DNA of 64,000 nucleotides, taken from Flavobacterium supellecticarium. GTDB taxonomy: Bacteria > Bacteroidota > Bacteroidia > Flavobacteriales > Flavobacteriaceae. Under the pieces are notes generated by a model. That model had not been told where the DNA came from. It ran no database searches and worked only from the letters and a program-made list of their open reading frames with translations. The stretch lies in contig NZ_SSNZ01000005.1 in NCBI RefSeq assembly GCF_004801375.1, positions 62,001 to 126,000 on the forward strand, read 5' to 3'. The position numbers and the translations under genes are program-made. This document shows, piece after piece, positions 1 through 7,777 of the stretch (within the stretch, counting starts at the first letter, position 1; every line of letters starts with the position of its first letter).

Positions 1-1380
1 ACCGATATATATACCTGCACCTCTTTTACATTACCTCCGTTAAACAACGGACACTATTTTACAGGACCAGGCGGAACCGGAACCCAGTTAAGTCCGGGTA
101 CGGAAATTTCGACCACGCAAACGCTGTATATCTATAACAACTGGAGCGATTTTCCGCAATGTAGTAATCAAACGGTATTTACGGTAAACGCAATAGGTGT
201 TGAAGTAAGTACGTTTGACGATGTTAAAGCCTGCGACAGTTATACGCTTCCTAATCTTACCATAGGAAATTATTACACACAACCCAATGGTCAGGGTGCT
301 GTTATTCCGGCTGGAACCGTTTTAACCACCAGTCAGACAATATATGTATATGCCATTTCCGGGAACCGTATCAATTGTACGGACGAAGATGATTTTCTCG
401 TTACCATTTCCACCACACCGACCCTTCCGAATTTCAACAACGTGGAACGCTGCGGTAGTTATACCTTACCGCCTCTGGCCTCGGGCAGCTATTTTAGCGG
501 TAGTGGCGGAACGGGCACGGCCTACCAACCGGGCGACAGTATTAGCAATTCGCAAACCGTATATGTATATCTTGCTGCGTCGGATAATGCAGCTTGCTTT
601 AGTGAAAAACAATTTCTGGTCACCATATACCCTTTATTAGATCTCAATATAGCCAACGGTAGTATTTGCGTAGACCCGATTACGCAGAATCCACTGACGA
701 CCCATACTTTCACAACCGGATTAAGCCCAGCCTTATTTACCGTAGAATGGTATCAAAACAACCAACTGATTCATACCGGACCCAACTATACCGCTACTCA
801 GGTTGGGCAGTATACGATCAACACCATAAAACTCACTCCGGAGTCGGGTAACGATTGTAATTATAATCCAACGACTGTCACCATTGAACCATCCAGTATA
901 GCTGTGGCTACACTTTCCGTTGGAGAACCTTTTTCTGATGACAGTTCGATTACCGTTAACATAACCGGCGGATATGGTCACTACGAATATCAACTGGACG
1001 ATGGCAATCCGCAATCTTCCAATTATTTCACTAATGTTTCCGGTGGCGAGCACTGGGTAACCATTACCGATACCAAAAACAATTGCGGCAATATCCGACT
1101 AAGAGCTTTTATTCTGAAATACCCGAATTTTTTCACACCCAATGGTGATGGCTATAACGACACCTGGAATATCCGCGACCTGCGAAATCAGAAAGATGCA
1201 CGGATATATATTTTCGACCGCTATGGTAAATTTCTGAAACAACTTCGACCGGATGGACCGGGTTGGGACGGAACCTATAATGGCTATCCGCTTCCGTCGA
1301 CCGATTATTGGTTTAAGGTAATCTTTAAAGATAACGGAGAAGAAAAAGAATTTAAGTCCCATTTTTCGATGAAACGGTAG
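1..1380 (+). CDS. T9SS type-B sorting domain exported repeat protein (5' truncated)
   Basis: The frame is open from base 1, so the N terminus lies outside the window; 459 residues are visible. Three repeats of about 72 residues start near residues 6, 78 and 151. Each begins with C-x-S-[YF]-T-L-P and ends with a [ST]QT-[LIV]-Y-[IV]-Y strand. From about residue 375 the protein ends in the gliding-motility-associated (type B) C-terminal domain, with FFTPNGDGYND, a DRYGK strand and GWDGTYNG. This domain is known to direct passage through the type IX secretion system and surface attachment or release. The repeats look like extracellular beta-sandwich or adhesin modules. The substrate or ligand cannot be read from the sequence. 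Total length is unknown but such proteins are often over 1,000 residues. Confidence 0.9.
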   Translation, partial: TDIYTCTSFTLPPLNNGHYFTGPGGTGTQLSPGTEISTTQTLYIYNNWSDFPQCSNQTVFTVNAIGVEVSTFDDVKACDSYTLPNLTIGNYYTQPNGQGAVIPAGTVLTTSQTIYVYAISGNRINCTDEDDFLVTISTTPTLPNFNNVERCGSYTLPPLASGSYFSGSGGTGTAYQPGDSISNSQTVYVYLAASDNAACFSEKQFLVTIYPLLDLNIANGSICVDPITQNPLTTHTFTTGLSPALFTVEWYQNNQLIHTGPNYTATQVGQYTINTIKLTPESGNDCNYNPTTVTIEPSSIAVATLSVGEPFSDDSSITVNITGGYGHYEYQLDDGNPQSSNYFTNVSGGEHWVTITDTKNNCGNIRLRAFILKYPNFFTPNGDGYNDTWNIRDLRNQKDARIYIFDRYGKFLKQLRPDGPGWDGTYNGYPLPSTDYWFKVIFKDNGEEKEFKSHFSMKR

Positions 1381-1470
1381 GTCTTTCATTTTTAAAGCCC
1401 GCCTATTTAAGCATATGCGTTTTTTTTATTTAAAAAACCTTCGCAACTTTGTACCTAATACTTTATTTCG

Positions 1471-2520
1471 ATGATAGAAGACAAAACACCTCAAAGAACC
1501 AGTTTGTCGCAACTGGGCGAATTTGGATTAATAAGTCATCTGACCCAAAATTTCAAAATCAATCAGCCATCCACATTAACAGGGATTGGCGACGATGCGG
1601 CCGTACTGGATTTTAAGGATAAAAAAGTGGTGATTTCAACCGATTTACTGGTAGAAGGTGTTCATTTTGACCTGGCCTATATGCCTTTAAAACATTTAGG
1701 TTATAAAGCCGTTGTGGTAAATCTTTCCGACATCTGTGCGATGAATGCCAAACCGACACAAATTACAGTGTCGATTGCCGTTTCGAACCGTTTTCCTTTG
1801 GAAGCACTGGAAGAATTGTATGACGGAATTGCACTGGCTTCCAAAATATATGATGTAGATGTGATTGGTGGTGATACCACTTCGTCTCAAAAAGGATTGA
1901 TTATAAGCATCACCGCTATTGGCGAGGCTAAGGAAGAAGAACTGGTTTACCGTAACGGTGCCAACGAAACCGATTTATTGGTAGTGACCGGTGATATCGG
2001 TGCCGCCTATATGGGATTACAGGTTTTAGAACGTGAAAAACAGGTTTTTCAGGTAAACCCGAATAACCAGCCCGATCTGGATGCGTATACGTATTTAATC
2101 GAGCGTCAGTTAAAACCCGAAGCCCGTAAGGATATTAAAGAGTTATTGGAGGCTTTGGATTTAAAACCGACTTCGATGATTGATGTTTCCGATGGGTTAT
2201 CATCTGAGATCATTCATCTTTGTAAGAATTCCTCAAAAGGCTGTAATTTATATGAAGACAAATTGCCTTTGGATCCACAATTGATCAATGCCTGTGAAGA
2301 ATTTAATGTCGATAGTACAACAATCGCGATTAATGGCGGTGAGGATTACGAATTATTGTTTACTATTAAAATGGACGATTACGACAAAATCAAAGCGAAT
2401 CCGAATTTTACGGTAATTGGCCATATGACACCGGAAAGCGATGGAATTCACCTGATTACCAGAGCAAACACCAAGATTCCATTAAAAGCGAGAGGATGGA
2501 ATGCTTTGAAAAATGAGTAG
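1471..2520 (+). CDS. thiL: thiamine-monophosphate kinase
   Basis: This 349-residue cytoplasmic enzyme phosphorylates thiamine monophosphate to thiamine diphosphate with ATP, the last step of cofactor synthesis. The N-terminal GIGDDAAVLD motif binds Mg-ATP. The VVNLSDICAMNAKP segment, DVIGGDTTS and the later IDVSDGLSSE motif are typical of ThiL in the AIR-synthase-like fold. Length is normal for bacteroidotal ThiL. It stands alone between an exported-protein gene and a structured intergenic region, with a strong hairpin terminator 35 bp after the stop. No thi operon partners are visible. No TPP riboswitch was recognised in the 90 bp upstream. Confidence 0.95.
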   Translation: MIEDKTPQRTSLSQLGEFGLISHLTQNFKINQPSTLTGIGDDAAVLDFKDKKVVISTDLLVEGVHFDLAYMPLKHLGYKAVVVNLSDICAMNAKPTQITVSIAVSNRFPLEALEELYDGIALASKIYDVDVIGGDTTSSQKGLIISITAIGEAKEEELVYRNGANETDLLVVTGDIGAAYMGLQVLEREKQVFQVNPNNQPDLDAYTYLIERQLKPEARKDIKELLEALDLKPTSMIDVSDGLSSEIIHLCKNSSKGCNLYEDKLPLDPQLINACEEFNVDSTTIAINGGEDYELLFTIKMDDYDKIKANPNFTVIGHMTPESDGIHLITRANTKIPLKARGWNALKNE

Positions 2521-2554
2521 AAATTCTTACAAAATTAAAATAAATCCATAAAAA

Positions 2555-2586
2555 AAGCGTTAGTACATTACTAACGCTTGATTTTT
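2555..2586. terminator. bidirectional intrinsic terminator after thiL
   Basis: A perfect 11-bp inverted repeat (2555-2565 and 2569-2579) has a 3-nt loop. A run of five T follows on the plus strand and of seven on the minus strand. It can end thiL transcription, and also any minus-strand transcript coming from the 2590-2900 region. Confidence 0.8.
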
Positions 2587-2612
2587 AATGAGCTAAACCA
2601 AATCCTCTATTT

Positions 2613-2648
2613 GGCTGGGCTGTAGCAAGACCTTTTACAGGCTGGGCT
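2613..2648. repeat. 9-bp direct repeat GGCTGGGCT, two copies
   Basis: Identical 9-mers lie at 2613-2621 and 2640-2648, offset by 27 bp. They flank a CTGTA/TACAG hairpin (2620-2640), so each copy abuts one side of the stem. They sit in the inverted-repeat-rich region between thiL and glyS. Confidence 0.6.
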
Positions 2649-2746
2649 AAAGAAGGTAATCCACTATATTTACCTTATACTGTATAAACTAACTTAATTA
2701 AGTATTTAATGACACTGTAAAAGTACTTGTTTCCCACACAAGCATT

Positions 2747-2896
2747 TTACGGTTTTTTTCAGTTTTTTTTACGGTTTGACTTTTTTTTGGCTTTTTTGTC
2801 CATTTTAACACTTTTAATGGCTTTCAAAACTCCTGTTTTGTCCCAAAAAGGCTACCCAAACCGTAATTTTAACCGTAAGTTAGTTCGCAACCGTAA
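2747..2896. repeat. five copies of AACCGTAA in mixed orientation
   Basis: The exact 8-mer occurs at 2859-2866, 2871-2878 and 2889-2896, and its complement at 2747-2754 and 2769-2776. The orientation (inverted on one side, direct on the other) lets the copies pair in a nested way. This could be an RNA fold or a set of protein-binding sites. Confidence 0.6.
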
Positions 2897-2898
2897 CG

Positions 2899-2930
2899 AA
2901 AAAAGCTTCCCGATTACGGAAAGCTTTTTC
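2899..2930 (-). terminator. intrinsic terminator of glyS
   Basis: On the minus strand just after the glyS stop, the arms at 2921-2930 and 2901-2910 form an AAGCTT-containing stem with one bulge and a loop of about 8 nt. A run of T follows, as expected for factor-independent termination. Confidence 0.7.
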
Positions 2931-2941
2931 GATATAGGGTA

Positions 2942-4483
2942 TTACATTTTCATTAACCAGTTGCGCATCGAAACTTCTTCACTAATAATTCCTCTTAATT
3001 CAGAAATTTTAACGCGATCTTGCTTCATGCTATCTCGATGACGGATCGTTACGGTTTGGTCTTCCAATGTCTGGTGATCAACCGTAATACAGAATGGTGT
3101 TCCCAAAGCATCCTGACGACGGTAACGACGCCCTACAGCATCTTTTTCGTCGTACGATACATTGAAATCCCATTTCAGATCGTCAATAATATTTCGGGCA
3201 ACTTCCGGTAAACCGTCTTTTTTAACCAATGGCAAAACGGCTGCTTTGGTTGGCGCCAACACCGACGGTAATTTTAATACCGTACGTGTCGATCCGTCTT
3301 CCAATGTTTCTTCCCGTAAGGCTTTGGAGAAAACCGCCAGGAACATACGATCCAATCCAACGGATGTTTCCACTACATACGGCACATAGCTGGAATTGGT
3401 TTCATTGTCAAAATATTGTAATTTCTTTCCGGAATGCGATTCGTGTGCTTTAAGGTCGAAATCGGTTCTGGAATGAATTCCTTCTAATTCTTTAAATCCG
3501 AATGGAAAATTAAATTCGATATCCGCAGCAGCATTGGCGTAATGCGCCAGTTTTTCATGGTCGTGGAAACGGTAATTCTCTTTTCCAAGTCCTAATGAAA
3601 GATGCCATTTCAATCGGGTTTCCTTCCAGTATTCGTAATATTTCATTTCTTCGCCCGGACGAACGAAAAACTGCATTTCCATTTGTTCAAATTCACGCAT
3701 ACGGAAAATAAACTGACGGGCTACAATTTCATTACGGAAAGCTTTTCCGGTTTGTGCAATACCAAAAGGTATTTTCATACGTCCCGTTTTCTGAACGTTC
3801 AGGAAGTTTACAAAAATTCCCTGAGCCGTCTCCGGTCGTAGGTATAAATCCATAGCCGAATCGGCGGATGCTCCTAATTTTGTTCCGAACATCAGGTTAA
3901 ACTGACGTACTTCTGTCCAGTTTTTGGATCCCGATTCCGGACAAGCGATTTCAAGCTCTTCGATCAGTGCTTTTACATCGGCCAGGTTTTCGGTTTCCAA
4001 CGAACGCGCCATACGCTCCAGGATTTCTCGCTGACGGGAACGGTATTCGATCACACGGGCATTTGTAGCTACAAACTGTGCTTCATCAAAAGCATCACCA
4101 AAACGTTCGCGTGCTTTATCGATTTCTTTTTGCGCTTTCTGATTTAATTTTTCGGCATAATCCTCAATTAAAACATCAGCACGATATCTTCTTTTGGAAT
4201 CTTTATTGTCAATTAACGGATCGTTAAACGCATCTACGTGGCCAGAAGCTTTCCAGGTCGTTGGGTGCATAAAAATAGCCGCGTCGATACCAACTATATT
4301 TTCGTGCATCTGAACCATGGATTTCCACCAGTATTCCCGTATATTTTTCTTTAATTCAACACCGTTCTGAGCATAGTCGTAAACTGCACTCAATCCATCA
4401 TAGATTTCGCTTGAAGGGAATATAAATCCGTATTCTTTAGCATGCGAAACTACATTTTTAAATAAGTCATCTTGTTTTGCCAT
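2942..4483 (-). CDS. glyS: glycine--tRNA ligase (class II, dimeric type)
   Basis: This 513-residue enzyme charges tRNA-Gly with glycine in the cytoplasm. It has the alpha2 (eukaryote/archaeon-like) architecture used by Bacteroidota rather than the alpha2beta2 type. Class II motifs are visible: the FRNEI motif 2 region, RPETAQGIFVNF and the motif 3 stretch around VETSVGLDRMFLAV. The C terminus holds the anticodon-binding domain with VTIRHRDSM. The start MAKQDD is followed by the conserved N-terminal stretch up to FPSSEIYDG. A TATTTTTG -7 element ends only 4 bp before the ATG, so the mRNA may be leaderless or nearly so. A terminator follows the stop. Confidence 0.96.
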   Translation of the reverse strand: MAKQDDLFKNVVSHAKEYGFIFPSSEIYDGLSAVYDYAQNGVELKKNIREYWWKSMVQMHENIVGIDAAIFMHPTTWKASGHVDAFNDPLIDNKDSKRRYRADVLIEDYAEKLNQKAQKEIDKARERFGDAFDEAQFVATNARVIEYRSRQREILERMARSLETENLADVKALIEELEIACPESGSKNWTEVRQFNLMFGTKLGASADSAMDLYLRPETAQGIFVNFLNVQKTGRMKIPFGIAQTGKAFRNEIVARQFIFRMREFEQMEMQFFVRPGEEMKYYEYWKETRLKWHLSLGLGKENYRFHDHEKLAHYANAAADIEFNFPFGFKELEGIHSRTDFDLKAHESHSGKKLQYFDNETNSSYVPYVVETSVGLDRMFLAVFSKALREETLEDGSTRTVLKLPSVLAPTKAAVLPLVKKDGLPEVARNIIDDLKWDFNVSYDEKDAVGRRYRRQDALGTPFCITVDHQTLEDQTVTIRHRDSMKQDRVKISELRGIISEEVSMRNWLMKM

Positions 4484-4487
4484 GTTG

Positions 4488-4495
4488 CAAAAATA
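4488..4495 (-). promoter_or_regulatory. candidate glyS -7 promoter element
   Basis: TATTTTTG on the minus strand matches the Bacteroidota TAnnTTTG element, but no clear TTG -33 element is seen. Its closeness to the ATG (4 bp) implies a leader of about 0-3 nt if it is used. Confidence 0.45.
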
Positions 4496-4544
4496 GGAAA
4501 AAGAGATTGTATAAAACAGGGGAAATTTTAACTTTTTACACCAA

Positions 4545-5339
4545 TCATCTAAATTGGAAATTCGCGGTTCCGATTACACGGTCCTGATGGATTATGTTTA
4601 CTTCATAATCGCCACGAATCAGTTTTTTTTTATCCACATCGACAAAGGCGCAGACATCGGTGGATTTATTTTCGTAGAATACGATTCCTTTTGCTGTACA
4701 GCTTAAATCACAGTCAAATTTTTCATCCGGATGAGAACAATTGCCCAGTACCATATGTTCCGGATTTACAATCTGATAAAAGATTTCCTGATTTCCTTTC
4801 GGAACGGTTTCATTATATCCTAAGGTATAACAAATGCGGATCTGGTCTATTTTTTTGGAACGATTGGTTTCGAGGATGTCACTGTAGATAATTTTAACAC
4901 CTCTTACACTAACATTGAGTGCTTTTAAGTATTTCGAAGAGGCGTCGGAAGTAGCAGAAGACGTGTCGGATTCGGCTACTGTTTTAACCGGTTTCCGTTT
5001 TTCCTTTTTAATCCTAGCGCTTAAGGGTTTATTTTTTACAACTTCTGTCTTAATATGACCGGTTCCGATTGTTTTTAAAAGGGTATTGGATGGTGTAGCA
5101 GACTTAAAAGGAGTCATTGCGGCCTTTGTGTGACCGACCAACATACTATTGACCGAATCGTACCGCTTTAAAATCTCCAAAAGTTCGTTTTTATGAAGGG
5201 AATTCTCCAGAGAAAGCTTATCTTTAAGCGTCTTATTTTCAACCGATAACCGGTATAAATTAAAAGACAGGGTGAACACTCCAATGAGCAGTACACCAAC
5301 ACTTACCTGAATTAATTTTGTAGCGCTTTTACGTACCAT
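4545..5339 (-). CDS. membrane-anchored coiled-coil protein of unknown function
   Basis: This 264-residue protein is not recognised as a named family. Residues about 8-28 form one transmembrane segment (QVSVGVLLIGVFTLSFNL). A heptad-like charged stretch follows (LSVENKTLKDKLSLEN onwards) that suggests a short coiled coil. Residues about 80-130 are basic and Ser/Thr-rich, probably a flexible linker. The C-terminal 130 residues, from about VRGVKIIY, look like a compact beta-rich domain with four cysteines (CSHPDEKFDCDLSC and a later one). The protein is therefore likely single-pass with an extracytoplasmic or cytoplasmic C-terminal domain; topology is uncertain. It lies downstream of nothing obvious and 61 bp upstream of glyS on the same strand. 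Confidence 0.75.
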   Translation of the reverse strand: MVRKSATKLIQVSVGVLLIGVFTLSFNLYRLSVENKTLKDKLSLENSLHKNELLEILKRYDSVNSMLVGHTKAAMTPFKSATPSNTLLKTIGTGHIKTEVVKNKPLSARIKKEKRKPVKTVAESDTSSATSDASSKYLKALNVSVRGVKIIYSDILETNRSKKIDQIRICYTLGYNETVPKGNQEIFYQIVNPEHMVLGNCSHPDEKFDCDLSCTAKGIVFYENKSTDVCAFVDVDKKKLIRGDYEVNIIHQDRVIGTANFQFR

Positions 5340-5401
5340 TTCTATTTAATAATCGCTAAAAGTATTCCGCCTTCCGTAATCCAAAAAAAATAATCGATGA
5401 A

Positions 5402-6085
5402 ATGATAAAAAACTTGATAAACTTACTTTTTCCGCCAATTTGCGTTGGTTGTAATTCTGTTTTATTGCAAAATGAGAAGATTATATGCCTTAAATGCCGT
5501 CACGAACTTCCCTTCACTAACCATCCGCGCACCAACACCAATATGACTTATAAAAAGTTTTACGGACGACTTCCGTTAGTCCACGGATCTTCGCTTTTAT
5601 ATTATCGCAAAAATGGTATTACACAACAACTTATCCACCATTTAAAATACAAAGGTCAACAGGAAATTGGAGCTTTGCTGGCCGAATGGTACGTGTTTCG
5701 TTTTGAAGCCAATCCGGATCTACAAACCGTGACCGATATCATTCCCGTTCCGCTACACCCAAAACGGTTACGCGAACGCGGTTATAACCAACTAACCACA
5801 TTTGGTCGTACTTTGGCCGACGGTTTCCATACTTTTTATAACGACCAACTCTTATACCGGAAACGGTACTCGAAAACCCAAACCCAAAAGACGCTTTTCG
5901 GGCGAACCGAAACCGATGCAGAACTCTTTGCGCTTCGCGATACCAATTACTGTCATGGAAACCATTTCCTGTTAATCGACGACGTGATAACCACGGGATC
6001 AACACTGGAAGCCTGTGGCAAACAATTGTTAAAAATACCAGGAGCCAGACTAAGTATTGCCACCATTGCCTATACCGACTCGTAA
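5402..6085 (+). CDS. comF: ComF family phosphoribosyltransferase-like protein
   Basis: The 227-residue protein has the ComF layout. An N-terminal four-cysteine zinc-binding motif (CVGC near the start, then CLKC about 17 residues later) precedes a type I phosphoribosyltransferase fold. The PRPP loop LLIDDVITTGSTLEACG lies near the C terminus, and IIPVPLHPKRLRERGYNQ is the usual ComF signature. ComF proteins support DNA uptake during natural transformation and may act with primosome or DprA-type proteins. The biochemical reaction is not settled. It is divergent from the 4545-5339 gene, with 62 bp between the start codons. Confidence 0.93.
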   Translation: MIKNLINLLFPPICVGCNSVLLQNEKIICLKCRHELPFTNHPRTNTNMTYKKFYGRLPLVHGSSLLYYRKNGITQQLIHHLKYKGQQEIGALLAEWYVFRFEANPDLQTVTDIIPVPLHPKRLRERGYNQLTTFGRTLADGFHTFYNDQLLYRKRYSKTQTQKTLFGRTETDAELFALRDTNYCHGNHFLLIDDVITTGSTLEACGKQLLKIPGARLSIATIAYTDS

Positions 6086-6163
6086 TTTTACAAAGATTTT
6101 CTAAAAAGATTTTCTTTCCACTGAATATAATCGTTATTTTGTGCTGTTAAAATCACTGCTAAC

Positions 6164-7777
6164 ATGTTGAAATACCGCATCGCTTTTCTTATTGTTGTTT
6201 TTTCGCTACTACTAACCAATTGTGCCAAAAGAGGTATGGTTTCCGGTGGACCGAAAGATACTATTCCGCCGACGATTACTTTTAGTACGCCTAAGAATTT
6301 CAGCACTAATTTTACCGGTAATTTTATCAAAATCAATTTTAGTGAATATATTAAGGTAAAAGACATCAACAAGCAGTTAATTATTTCACCTCCGATGAAA
6401 AAAGCTCCGGATATCGTTCCAATGGGCTATGCCAGTAAATATATCACGATTAAAATCAAAGACACGCTACAACCGAATACCACTTACAGTTTTAATTTCG
6501 GACAAAGTATTTCCGACAATAATGAGCAAAACCCGTACTCACAGTTTAAATATGTTTTTTCGACCGGATCGTATATCGATTCTTTAAAAATTGGCGGGAT
6601 CATTCGTGATGCATACGATAAAAAAGTTGACCACTTTGTTTCCGTAATGCTTTACGAAGCGGCTACTTTTACCGATTCTACCGTTTTCAAACAACAACCC
6701 CGTTATGTAACCAATACACTAGACAGTTTAAAGGTTTTTACACTGGAAAACCTAAAAGAAGGCGATTATTATCTTGTGGCACTTAAAGACAAAAACAACG
6801 ATTATAAATTCAACCCTAAAGAGGATAAAATCGCGTTCTTTAAAAAACCGATACGGATTCCTAATGATACTATCTTCCGTTTGGATTTGTTTAAGGAAGA
6901 ACTGGCTTTTAAAGCCGAAAAGCCGACACAGGAAACATCCAATAAACTGATCATGGGTTTTGAAGGTAAGGAAAAAGCAAAAAACACAAAGATTACGGTT
7001 TTCAAAGGTGGTGAACCGCTGACTTCGGTTATCACAAAATATCCTTCCAAAGATTCCTTAAACATTTGGTTTCCGAAAGTAAAAGCCGATTCCCTGAAGA
7101 TTCATGTTAGCAATGGCGATTATACCAGGGAGTTTGTCGCAAAAATAAAAGAAATGAAGACCAAAAGCGACACCTTGTCTTTTGAAGCCAAACCAACCGG
7201 CTCAATCGGTTTTAGAGATGTTTTCACCATTACACCGTCGATACCTTTGTCTAAAATCGATACTTCAAAAATCAAACTGATCAACGTTAAAGATTCAACA
7301 GCAGCAGTACCATTCCAGCTTAAATATCTCGAATATGAAAAGAAATTGGAAATCGACTTTAAAAAAGAAGCCGATCAACGGTATAAACTAACCCTCTTAC
7401 CGGGTGCTTTGACCGATTTTTACGAAACCAAAAATGATACTTTAAAGTATACGTTAGGTACGCGTAGCAATACCGATTTTGGAAATTTACGTGTCCGCCT
7501 TGAAAATGTAAAACGCTTTCCGGTTTTACTGGAAGTATTGGATAAAAACGGAAAGATACTCGCCACGGAGTATAGTGAAAAAGAGACGGTCATTGATTTC
7601 AATTTACTGGAACCAAGTACCTATACCTTACGTCTTATTTACGACGATAATAAAAACCGCAAATGGGATACCGGTAATTTCCTAAAAAAAGAACTACCGG
7701 AAGAAGTTCTCTATTTTCCAGGGGAAGTGGATGTGCGCGCCAATTGGGATGTCGATCAGGTTTTTAAAGCAGATTAA
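6164..7777 (+). CDS. Ig-like (Big_5/SbsA-type) domain lipoprotein
   Basis: The 537-residue protein starts with a lipoprotein signal peptide ending in LLLTNCAKRG, so the mature protein would be lipid-anchored at Cys20. The following GGPKDTIPPTI with STPKNFSTNFTGNFIKINFSEYI is the SbsA/Big_5 Ig-like domain common in Bacteroidota lipoproteins. The rest is beta-rich, with a further Ig-like or carbohydrate-binding-like segment near LKEGDYYLVALKDKNNDYKFNP. A similar EPSTYTLRLIYDDNKNRKWDTG segment sits near the C terminus. The function is unknown; a structural envelope role is plausible. Its 3' end overlaps the convergent omega-amidase gene by 14 bp. Confidence 0.85.
   Translation: MLKYRIAFLIVVFSLLLTNCAKRGMVSGGPKDTIPPTITFSTPKNFSTNFTGNFIKINFSEYIKVKDINKQLIISPPMKKAPDIVPMGYASKYITIKIKDTLQPNTTYSFNFGQSISDNNEQNPYSQFKYVFSTGSYIDSLKIGGIIRDAYDKKVDHFVSVMLYEAATFTDSTVFKQQPRYVTNTLDSLKVFTLENLKEGDYYLVALKDKNNDYKFNPKEDKIAFFKKPIRIPNDTIFRLDLFKEELAFKAEKPTQETSNKLIMGFEGKEKAKNTKITVFKGGEPLTSVITKYPSKDSLNIWFPKVKADSLKIHVSNGDYTREFVAKIKEMKTKSDTLSFEAKPTGSIGFRDVFTITPSIPLSKIDTSKIKLINVKDSTAAVPFQLKYLEYEKKLEIDFKKEADQRYKLTLLPGALTDFYETKNDTLKYTLGTRSNTDFGNLRVRLENVKRFPVLLEVLDKNGKILATEYSEKETVIDFNLLEPSTYTLRLIYDDNKNRKWDTGNFLKKELPEEVLYFPGEVDVRANWDVDQVFKAD

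Larger units (their letters stand above)
2587..2898. other. intergenic region dense in inverted repeats, possible structured RNA
   Basis: No credible start-to-stop gene is present. The 8-mer AACCGTAA occurs three times forward (2859, 2871, 2889) and twice inverted (2747, 2769). The copies at 2769-2778 and 2857-2866 extend to a 10-bp inverted repeat, nested inside the pair 2747-2754/2871-2878. Inside lie CAAAAC/GTTTTG (2825-2830/2835-2840) and a competing hairpin (2832-2840/2844-2851). A second cluster holds hairpins at 2598-2614, 2620-2640, 2653-2676 and 2726-2742, a 12-bp palindrome at 2692-2703, and a 9-bp long-range pair 2632-2640/2715-2723. The element GGCTGGGCT is repeated at 2613 and 2640. 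A minus-strand RNA would end at the 2555-2586 terminator. This is inference; the region could instead be decayed sequence. Confidence 0.4.

Noticed and set aside
2727-3041. Plus-strand open frame of about 100 codons running into glyS
   Set aside because: It is Phe-rich because of T-runs, overlaps the glyS terminator and the antisense of the glyS 3' end, and has no recognisable domain.
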